This document shows positions 6,737 to 12,974 of a stretch of DNA of 17,326 bases, one piece after another; position 1 is the first letter of the stretch, and each line of letters begins with the position of its first letter. The notes below the pieces were generated by a model. That model saw only the letters and a list, made by a program, of their open reading frames with translations, ran no database searches and was not told where the DNA came from. Source of the DNA: Thermoplasmata archaeon (GTDB lineage Archaea; Thermoplasmatota; JAKEGO01); the NCBI GenBank assembly GCA_022615805.1, contig JAKEGO010000031.1:1-17326 (forward strand), read 5' to 3'. The translations under genes and the position numbers were made by a program.

Positions 6737-7396
6737 ATGAACTACCGCGACCTCCAGATACTCAAGGAGCTCGCGCTCCTTGGCGGCACCGACCACCACG
6801 TGCCGATCCGGACGAGGGAGCTTGCCAAGAGGGTCGGCGTCACCCAGCAGAGCGCATCGAGGATGGTCCTGAACCTCCTCGGGACCGGCCTCCTCGAGCG
6901 CCAGCACGCCGGGCCGCGGCAATCGTTGAAACTGACGAAGGAGGGCGTGGAGTTCCTCTTCCAGGAGTACATCGATTACGTCCGCATCTTCGAGGTCCGC
7001 GAGCGCCTCATCTTCTGGGGGATGGTGTCCTCGGGTTTCGGCGAGGGGCAATTCTTCGTCGCGAGGAAGGGTTACCAGGAGCAGATCGAGCAGGCCTTCG
7101 GTTTCAAGCCGTACCCCGGGACCCTCAACATCCAGGTCGCGATCAAGGAGCGGCCGAAGCTCAGGCTCCTCGACGGGCTCCCGAGCATTACCCTCGACGG
7201 TTTCGTCGAGACCGGGAGGACATACGGCCCGGTGAGATGCTTCAGGGCGAAGCTCAACGACGTCGCCGACTGCGTCCTTGTGAGGCCACAGATGGGCGGG
7301 CATGTCGATGTCGTCGAGCTCGTGGCGAGCGAACAGCTCAGGGAGAGCCTCAGGCTCGAGGACGGGATGTGGGTCACGGTCGAGGTCGAAGCCTGA
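6737..7396 (+). CDS. ribK: CTP-dependent riboflavin kinase with N-terminal winged helix
   Basis: This archaeal enzyme makes FMN from riboflavin using CTP instead of ATP. Residues 1-75 form a winged helix-turn-helix (RTRELAKRVGVTQQSASRMVLNL recognition region, then a GLLER wing). Residues 90-219 are the RibK barrel with the characteristic GFGEGQFFV (100-108) and the GFKPYPGTLNIQV block (122-134); a later GPVRCFRAKL and a C-terminal DGMWVTVEVE complete the family pattern. The length of 219 residues matches the two-domain archaeal form known from Thermoplasma and other euryarchaea. The start ATG at 6737 is set by a TATA box 27 bases upstream. The fused DNA-binding domain suggests it could also regulate flavin genes, but no target is shown here. 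It stands alone; 279 bases separate it from rps12. Confidence 0.93.
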   Translation: MNYRDLQILKELALLGGTDHHVPIRTRELAKRVGVTQQSASRMVLNLLGTGLLERQHAGPRQSLKLTKEGVEFLFQEYIDYVRIFEVRERLIFWGMVSSGFGEGQFFVARKGYQEQIEQAFGFKPYPGTLNIQVAIKERPKLRLLDGLPSITLDGFVETGRTYGPVRCFRAKLNDVADCVLVRPQMGGHVDVVELVASEQLRESLRLEDGMWVTVEVEA

Positions 7397-7546
7397 CCCA
7401 AATGCCCGTGGCCCCAGATCACCTCCCTGGTCGGAACTCTCCGTTGGCCATCCCTCGTTATCGGGCGACCGGAGGACGACGCTATCGAGCCATGGTGGAT
7501 CGAACGCAGCCCTCGGTCATATCCCCCTCCCCTTGGCGGGCCGACG

Positions 7547-7578
7547 GTCCCGACCGGGACGGACAGGGTCCGATGGAC
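7547..7578 (+). repeat. Two short dyads between ribK and rps12
   Basis: GTCCCG-AC-CGGGAC (7547-7560) is a perfect 14-base dyad; GTCC-GAT-GGAC (7568-7578) follows 7 bases later. They lie 150-180 bases after ribK and 47-78 bases before the rps12 TATA box. They could belong to the ribK 3' end or to the rps12 control region. Nothing else gene-like is seen in 7397-7675. Confidence 0.3.
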
Positions 7579-7624
7579 GATGATATCGCAGAGGGAACGG
7601 TGCCCCCATCGATCAGATGTAAGT

Positions 7625-7671
7625 CTTAAATACCAGATGTCGTAATAGTGCGCCCCCAACGGAAAAGGTGG
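7625..7671 (+). promoter_or_regulatory. Promoter and ribosome-binding site of the rps12-rps7-fusA operon
   Basis: The TATA element CTTAAATA (7625-7632) predicts transcription from about 7655. AAGGTGG (7665-7671) is the Shine-Dalgarno and decides the TTG start at 7676. Confidence 0.6.
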
Positions 7672-7675
7672 TAGG

Positions 7676-8104
7676 TTGGCAAGAGGACTGTACGCTGCGC
7701 GAAAGCTCAAGGAAGACCGCAAGAGGTATCGGTGGGCAGACCACTACTACAAGAGGCGCATGCTCCGTCTCAGGGAGAAGGCCGACCCCCTCGAGGGGTC
7801 CGCACAGGCGCGCGGGATAGTCATCGAGAAGGTCGGCATCGAGGCCAAGCAGCCGAACTCCGCCATCAGGAAGTGCGTCAAGATACAGCTCATCAAGAAC
7901 GGCCGGCAGATCACCGCATTCGCCGTCGGCGACGGGGCCATCAACTTCATCGACGAGCACGACGAGGTCCTCGTCGAGGGGATCGGGGGCCGGCTTGGCC
8001 GTTCCTACGGGGACCTCCCGGGCATCAGGTACAAGGTCATCAAGGTCAACGGCGTCTCGCTCAACGAGATGGTCCGGGGACGGAAGGAGAAGCCGCAGAG
8101 GTGA
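7676..8104 (+). CDS. rps12: 30S ribosomal protein S12 (uS12)
   Basis: This is the decoding-centre protein of the small ribosomal subunit, 142 residues, the archaeal length. Conserved decoding-site segments are KQPNSAIRKCVKIQL (the archaeal/eukaryotic KQPNSA form) and GDLPGIRYKVIKVNGVSL; the N-terminus ARGLYAARKLKEDR is archaeal. The start is TTG at 7676, supported by AAGGTGG 5-6 bases upstream and by the N-terminus aligning with the family; no better ATG exists. It is the first gene of a three-gene translation operon, and its stop is 5 bases before the uS7 start, so they are surely co-transcribed. Confidence 0.96.
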   Translation: MARGLYAARKLKEDRKRYRWADHYYKRRMLRLREKADPLEGSAQARGIVIEKVGIEAKQPNSAIRKCVKIQLIKNGRQITAFAVGDGAINFIDEHDEVLVEGIGGRLGRSYGDLPGIRYKVIKVNGVSLNEMVRGRKEKPQR

Positions 8105-8109
8105 GGACG

Positions 8110-8682
8110 ATGCCAGACAATATAACGAAGCTCTTCGGCAGGTACGACATCGCGGAGGTCGCGGTGCACGACCCCGGCCTCGTCCGCTACATCAACCTCA
8201 CCCTCCAGGGTGTGCCGCACACTGGCGGCAGGCACGCGAGCCGCGCCTTCGGAAAGCAGAGGATCACGATCGTGGAGAGGCTCATCAACAGGATGATGCT
8301 CACGGAGGACTTCACCGGGAAGAAATCGAAGTCCTACAAGGTTGTTGAGGAGGCTTTCGACCTCATCGCCAAGCGGACCAAGCAGAATCCCCTGCAGGTC
8401 CTGGTCGACGCCCTTGAGAACTCCGCCCCGCGGGAGGAGATCACAAGGCTCAGGTTCGGGGGCATCTCCGTCCCCAAGGCCGTCGACGTCTCCCCCTCAC
8501 GGAGGCTCGACATCGCCCTCGGCAACATCTGCCAGGGTGCGATGCGTGCGACCCACAAGAGCCGGAAGAGCATCTCCGACTGCCTCGCGACGGAGATCGT
8601 CCGCGCGTCCAAGAAGGAGATGGAGAGCTTCAGCGTCTCTCGCAAGGAGGAGCTCGAGCGCGTGGCCTCGTCCGCCCGCTGA
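8110..8682 (+). CDS. rps7: 30S ribosomal protein S7 (uS7)
   Basis: This is the primary binder and nucleator of the head of the small ribosomal subunit, 190 residues, close to other archaeal S7 proteins. Visible family blocks are the basic KSKSYKVVEEAFDLI region, NPLQVLVDALENSAPREE, and GAMRATHKSRKSISDCLATEI near the C-terminus. The ATG at 8110 is preceded by GAGGTGA (8098-8104), which overlaps the rps12 stop and is spaced 5 bases; an in-frame GTG at 8101 overlapping that stop is less likely. It sits between uS12 and EF-2, 19 bases before the latter. Confidence 0.96.
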   Translation: MPDNITKLFGRYDIAEVAVHDPGLVRYINLTLQGVPHTGGRHASRAFGKQRITIVERLINRMMLTEDFTGKKSKSYKVVEEAFDLIAKRTKQNPLQVLVDALENSAPREEITRLRFGGISVPKAVDVSPSRRLDIALGNICQGAMRATHKSRKSISDCLATEIVRASKKEMESFSVSRKEELERVASSAR

Positions 8683-8701
8683 GCCACCGGAGGCCTGACC
8701 T

Positions 8702-10906
8702 ATGGGAAGGAAAGAGGACAACATAATGAAAGCGACAGCCATAATGGACAAGCTGTCGCACATAAGGAACATCGATATCGCGGCGCACATCGACCACGGG
8801 AAGACCACGCTAAGCGACAACCTCATCGCGGGCGCCGGCATGATGTCCGAGGACCTCGCGGGAAAGCAACTCCTCCTCGATTTCCACGAGGACGAGCAGC
8901 AGCGCGGCATCACGATCGATTCCGCTAACGTTTCGATGGTCCATGTTTACAAAGGAGAGGAGTACCTCATCAACCTGATCGACACGCCCGGGCACGTCGA
9001 CTTCGGGGGAGACGTGACGAGGGCGATGCGCGCCGTTGACGGCTGCATCATCGTCGTCTGCGCCGTGGAGGGCGTTATGCCGCAGACCGAGACCGTGGTG
9101 CGGCAGGCACTCCGCGAGAAGGTCAAACCCACCCTCTTCATCAACAAGGTCGACCGCCTGATCAACGAGCTCCGAGTCACGCCCGAGCAGATGCAGGAGC
9201 GGTTCATCGCGATCATCAAGGAGGTCAACCAGCTCATCAGGAAGATGGTGCCAGCGGAGTTCAAGAACGAGTGGGGCATCAACGTGGAGGACGGCTCCGT
9301 CTCCTTCGGCTCCGCATACTACAACTGGGCCATCTCGGTCCCGTACATGAAGGCGACGGGTTTAACGTTCAAGGACATCTACGACCATCTCGCGAACGAG
9401 GACCAGAAGGCGCTCGCTAAAAAGGCGCCGGTCCACCAGATCCTCCTCGACATGGTCATCACCCACCTCCCGGACCCCCTGGTGGCCCAGAAGTACCGCA
9501 TCCCACACATCTGGCACGGCGACATCGAGTCGAAGGAGGGGCGGTCCATGATCACGGTCGACAAGAACGGTCCGACGGTGTTCATGGTCACGAAGATATT
9601 CCTCGACCCCCACGCGGGTGAGATAGCCGCCGGCCGGCTCTATTCCGGCACGATCGAGAAGGGCCAGGAGCTCCACATCATCGGGATGCCCAAGCCGAAC
9701 CGTGTGCAGCAGGTCTCCCTCTTCGTCGGCCCCGACCGCATCAACGTGGAACGCATCATCGCAGGGAACATCGTCGCCTCGGTTGGCCTCAAGGATGCCA
9801 TCGCTGGCTCGACCGTGACCTCCGATCCGGAGCTCGAGGCCTTCGAGCGGATCGTCCACATCTCCGAGCCCGTGGTCACCGTCGCCATCGAGGCCAAGCA
9901 CGTCAAGGACCTCCCCAAGCTGATCGAGGTCCTCCGGAAGGTGGGCAAGGCCGACCCGAGCATCCAGATCGAGATAAACCCGGAGACGGGCGAGTCGCTC
10001 ATCTCTGGCATGGGCGAGCTCCACCTCGAGATCGTTCAGAACAGGATCATCACCGAGCACGGCGTCGACGTGGTCTCCTCCCAGCCGATCGTCGTCTACC
10101 GCGAGACCGTCCACAAGAAGGCCGGGCCATTCGAGGGGAAGTCCCCCAACAAGCATAACCGCTTCTACATCGAGGTCGAGCCACTGCCCCTCGCCGCAGC
10201 GGAGGCGATCCGCGAGGGCAAGGTCCACATGGGGAAGGTCCGAAAGAAGGACCAGAAGGAGATCATCGACACGTTCGTCCAGTGCGGCCTCGAGAAGGAA
10301 GAGGCCAGGAAGATCGTCTCGATACACGGCCAGAACCTCCTGATCGACGCGACGAAGGGCATCCAGTACCTCTACGAGACCATGGAGCTCATAGAGGAGG
10401 GCTTCGAGACCGCCATGAAGACAGGGCCCCTCGCGAACGAGCCCGTCAACAGGGTCAAGGTGAAGCTGGTCGACGCGAAGCTCCACGAGGACTCGATCCA
10501 CCGAGGCCCGGGACAGGTGCTTCCCGCCGTGAAGGCCGCGATCTACGGCGCGCTCCTCCAGGCGGACGACGTCCTCCTCGAGCCGATGCAGAGGGTGTTC
10601 ATCACCATCCCGCAGGACCTCATGGGCGCAGCGACGAGGCAACTTCAGTCCCGCCGCTCGGTCATCGAGACCATGGACGCGGACCAGGGCGACATGGCCC
10701 AGATCGTTTCCAAGTCCCCCGTGGCCGAGATGTTCGGCTTCGCCGGGGCCATCAGGTCGGCGACGCAGGGCCGCGCGCTGTGGACCACCGAGCACTCGGG
10801 GTTCGACATCGTCCCGCGCGAGATCCAGGAGAAGGTCGTCAGGCAGATCCGCGAGCGAAAGGGCCTCAAGCCCGACCCGCCCACCTGGCACAACTACGTG
10901 TACTGA
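8702..10906 (+). CDS. fusA: Translation elongation factor 2 (EF-2)
   Basis: This is the GTPase that drives translocation of tRNA and mRNA on the ribosome; 734 residues, the usual archaeal size. GTPase motifs: AHIDHGKTT (28-36), RGITI (68-72), DTPGHVDF (94-101) and NKVD (148-151). Domain IV carries the diphthamide site, His600 in SIHRGPGQVLP, the archaeal form of the motif; this His is modified by the Dph enzymes encoded elsewhere. The start MGRKEDNI is the common archaeal N-terminus; GGAGG (8688-8692) lies 9 bases before the ATG. It is the last gene of the uS12-uS7-EF-2 operon. The following 270 bases hold no recognised gene. Confidence 0.97.
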   Translation: MGRKEDNIMKATAIMDKLSHIRNIDIAAHIDHGKTTLSDNLIAGAGMMSEDLAGKQLLLDFHEDEQQRGITIDSANVSMVHVYKGEEYLINLIDTPGHVDFGGDVTRAMRAVDGCIIVVCAVEGVMPQTETVVRQALREKVKPTLFINKVDRLINELRVTPEQMQERFIAIIKEVNQLIRKMVPAEFKNEWGINVEDGSVSFGSAYYNWAISVPYMKATGLTFKDIYDHLANEDQKALAKKAPVHQILLDMVITHLPDPLVAQKYRIPHIWHGDIESKEGRSMITVDKNGPTVFMVTKIFLDPHAGEIAAGRLYSGTIEKGQELHIIGMPKPNRVQQVSLFVGPDRINVERIIAGNIVASVGLKDAIAGSTVTSDPELEAFERIVHISEPVVTVAIEAKHVKDLPKLIEVLRKVGKADPSIQIEINPETGESLISGMGELHLEIVQNRIITEHGVDVVSSQPIVVYRETVHKKAGPFEGKSPNKHNRFYIEVEPLPLAAAEAIREGKVHMGKVRKKDQKEIIDTFVQCGLEKEEARKIVSIHGQNLLIDATKGIQYLYETMELIEEGFETAMKTGPLANEPVNRVKVKLVDAKLHEDSIHRGPGQVLPAVKAAIYGALLQADDVLLEPMQRVFITIPQDLMGAATRQLQSRRSVIETMDADQGDMAQIVSKSPVAEMFGFAGAIRSATQGRALWTTEHSGFDIVPREIQEKVVRQIRERKGLKPDPPTWHNYVY

Positions 10907-11135
10907 GCCCGCTTCACCGTTCACGGCCATCGCCGAACGCCCACCAGCTGCGTTCCGACCGCGTGTTAGTCTGCGCCGGTCACCCCGACGCCGGTCAAAT
11001 CTGCCTTATTTCACAATTCGTTGACATCTGGCCCGACGATCCGTGCAGTATCATCGATTAGCCGATCATTGCCGACTCAATTCCCATTATGAACGGTGAC
11101 CCGATGGCCAGATTATGCGACACAGCGGTCAAATC

Positions 11136-11149
11136 GAAAGGTAAAAATC
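11136..11149 (+). promoter_or_regulatory. BRE/TATA-like element of the thioredoxin-fold gene
   Basis: GAAAGGTAAAAATC: an A-rich BRE (11137-11139) followed by TAAAAAT. The predicted transcription start is about 11171-11173, so the leader is a few bases at most. The TATA match is weaker than elsewhere in the window. Confidence 0.45.
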
Positions 11150-11180
11150 CAGCGAGGCCCAATTTCACCCGGGTGTGTGC

Positions 11181-11570
11181 ATGGGAAGCGACATCGAGGA
11201 GCTCGAGGGCGCGACGATCCTGGAGAGGATCCGGAATGCAGGGCGACCCGTGGTCGTGGAGTTCTACACGAGGACATGCCCCAATTGCAGGGCGGTAGAG
11301 CCGGTCTTCAGGGAAATGGCGAGAGAGCTGTCCAGCGAGGCCGACTTCGCCCGCATCGACACCGAAAGGCACACGAGCGCGGCCTTCAACTTCGGCGTCA
11401 TGGGCGTCCCGACGTTCATGACCTTCTGCTCCGGCCAGCCAGTCGGTGCGGTCGTGGGGGCGCTCAATCCTACGCTCCTGAGGAACGACATCCGCGACGC
11501 GATCGGGAGGAGCGCGGAGTGCGCCTCGCGGACGACCCGGATCAATTACGACTTCGACGGGTACGCGTGA
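11181..11570 (+). CDS. Thioredoxin-fold protein with CPNC active site
   Basis: This is a 129-residue single-domain protein with the thioredoxin pattern: VVVEFYTRTCPNC with the redox pair Cys33/Cys36, a central beta strand FARIDTERH, and the cis-proline segment VMGVPTFMTF facing the active site. It should catalyse cytoplasmic thiol-disulfide exchange; CPNC rather than CGPC leaves open whether it is a general thioredoxin or a partner-specific one. The C-terminal tail after residue 110 (ECASRTTRINYDFDGYA) is not part of the usual fold and has an extra Cys. The start is uncertain: ATG 11181, or GTG 11175 two codons earlier, which would be nearly leaderless. It converges on the RudS-like gene, 98 bases between stops. 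Confidence 0.85.
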   Translation: MGSDIEELEGATILERIRNAGRPVVVEFYTRTCPNCRAVEPVFREMARELSSEADFARIDTERHTSAAFNFGVMGVPTFMTFCSGQPVGAVVGALNPTLLRNDIRDAIGRSAECASRTTRINYDFDGYA

Positions 11571-11668
11571 GCATCCTGTCCGTGTCGCCCCCCCTTCATC
11601 CGGCGACCAGGACGCTGTACCTATGGCCCCCGAGCGCCCGGGCGCGATGTTGCGCTGTGATCCCTCCG

Positions 11669-12658
11669 TCACCACATGTCCCTCCTCGATGAGCACTCGC
11701 TCAGTTCCATCAGTTCGTCGGGGAAGGGCATGAAGAACCTCTGCCCGAGCAGGTACTCGACATCGAAGCGAACGGCCCATGAACGGACCAGGTCCAGGCA
11801 GGTCCTCAGGGGGACCCTCTCGTCGCGGTAGAGCTCCAGGTCCCTGAGGAAAAGTGCCTTTTCCCCCTCGGACAGGCCGTCCGAGACGTATCCGAAAGCA
11901 TGCTGGAGAACGTTGACGTTCGATGTGTATCGAGCCCCTCTGGCGAGTGCCCTCGATAGACCCGCGCGGTATTCCGCGAGGACACGGCCGATCGGAAGCC
12001 GGTCGCGGTTGGAGACGAGCCTCCCCAGGCTCCGTGTGGCCTCCTGACCGTACGCCATCAGCAGCATCTTGTGTTCGGCGTGGAATGCAACGAGGGCGCT
12101 CATTTTGGCCGACGACTCCACCGCCCTGAACCTGGCGAGCGTGAAGGCGAAGGTCAGGAAGTGCTCCCTGACCCTCGGGTTCCGGAGGCGGTCCTCGTCC
12201 TCGACAAGGACGCCGGGGAACCGCCGGAGGACGTCGGCAGCGAACAGGCCGGTGCCGCGCCCGGAAGGCGCCTGGGCGTCGCGGTTCGGGTATATCTTGA
12301 CGTCGCCGATGCCGCACGAGGGGGATTTCGACTTGAGTATGAAGCCGTCGACGTCCGTCATGCCGCCGAGGAAGGAGTCCGCCATGGCGGCAATCGCCCC
12401 CGTGACATCCCTCCCCGTGGCCGGCTGATAGAGGGAGGGGGCGCCGCCGTCGAGGACGATCCTGATCGGGTCCCTCGGGACCCCCAGACCGCCCTCCACT
12501 TCGGGGCAGACGGTGACGAGATCAACGTGTCCCGCCAGTCCCTCGATGAACGCGTTGTTGACCGTGTCGCCGTTGTACCTGCAGCTGTCGAAACCGAGGC
12601 ACCGCGAGACGACGACCCTCGGGCGCGCCTCGCGACCCTCACCCAGGGGTGCCATCAT
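11669..12658 (-). CDS. DUF523 (TudS) + DUF1722 fusion, RudS-like tRNA 4-thiouridine desulfidase
   Basis: This is a two-domain protein of 329 residues. Residues 12-160 are DUF523/TudS: VSRCLGFDSCRYNG (Cys20, Cys26), VCPEVEGGLGVPR (Cys51) and LKSKSPSCGI (Cys115). The SxCL, CPE and SPSCG cysteines are the kind that hold the [4Fe-4S] cluster in thiouracil desulfurase TudS. Residues about 190-315 are DUF1722 (E. coli YbgA-like), seen as FHAEHKMLLMAY, NVLQHAFGYVSDGLSEGEK and a PLRTCLDLVRSW block. The same fusion, RudS, has been reported in bacteria to convert 4-thiouridine in tRNA back to uridine. That activity here is by homology. Start: ATG 12658 (a second ATG at 12655); a BRE/TATA places transcription on 12658, so it is leaderless. 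Confidence 0.88.
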   Translation of the reverse strand: MMAPLGEGREARPRVVVSRCLGFDSCRYNGDTVNNAFIEGLAGHVDLVTVCPEVEGGLGVPRDPIRIVLDGGAPSLYQPATGRDVTGAIAAMADSFLGGMTDVDGFILKSKSPSCGIGDVKIYPNRDAQAPSGRGTGLFAADVLRRFPGVLVEDEDRLRNPRVREHFLTFAFTLARFRAVESSAKMSALVAFHAEHKMLLMAYGQEATRSLGRLVSNRDRLPIGRVLAEYRAGLSRALARGARYTSNVNVLQHAFGYVSDGLSEGEKALFLRDLELYRDERVPLRTCLDLVRSWAVRFDVEYLLGQRFFMPFPDELMELSECSSRRDMW

Positions 12659-12681
12659 GCCCGCGAGAACGCGCCGCGGTG

Positions 12682-12693
12682 GATAACCCTTTT
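12682..12693 (-). promoter_or_regulatory. BRE/TATA promoter of the RudS-like gene (leaderless)
   Basis: Minus-strand AAAAGGGTTATC: the A-tract (12690-12693) stands 32-35 bases before the ATG at 12658, with TTATC at about -27. The arrangement closely resembles the pyrF promoter (AAAAGGCATAACTAT). Confidence 0.6.
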
Positions 12694-12810
12694 CATGTGT
12701 CCAGAGGCGGATCCGAGGGCCGATCGGGCCCGGCGAACGCCCATTCCGCGGTAAATCCCGTCAGAATGCGTTTTTCGGCCGGATTAACCCTGTACGCCAT
12801 ATCCAATGTG

Positions 12811-12824
12811 AAACCATATAAAGG
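12811..12824 (+). promoter_or_regulatory. aglB: BRE/TATA promoter upstream of aglB
   Basis: AAACCATATAAAGG: an AA pair at 12811-12812 then CATATAAA. The predicted transcription start is about 12845, roughly 130 bases before the preferred aglB start, so the message should have a long leader. It is one of the clearest TATA boxes in the window. The 316-base spacer 12659-12974 otherwise holds only the divergent RudS-like promoter and this leader. Confidence 0.65.
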
Positions 12825-12883
12825 GGGAGACCTTAACGCAGTATCCACAACCGTAGTCATGGGCAGATGGACGCGACCAGCTT

Positions 12884-12921
12884 GGCATATTTCGGCGCCC
12901 GGCGCATGCCCGCTCGAGGGC
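12884..12921 (+). promoter_or_regulatory. Two overlapping, mutually exclusive hairpins in the aglB leader
   Basis: Hairpin A pairs GGCAT (12884-12888) with ATGCC (12906-12910), stacked on GCGC-CCG-GCGC (12895-12905). Hairpin B pairs GCCC (12908-12911) with GGGC (12918-12921). They share 12908-12910 and cannot form together. This could be a regulatory leader; chance folding in G+C-rich RNA is an alternative. Confidence 0.3.
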
Positions 12922-12974
12922 AGGGGGAGTTGCGCGGTCTCCATGGCACGGCCACGACGACAACGGAAGCGTGC

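Noticed and set aside
9362..10930. Antisense open frame of 522 codons opposite fusA
   Set aside because: Asp/Val/Leu-rich mirror translation of EF-2; no motif.
10907..11174. A tRNA or small RNA gene after fusA
   Set aside because: No cloverleaf, no T-loop GTTCNA consensus in the right context and no terminal stem could be found by eye.
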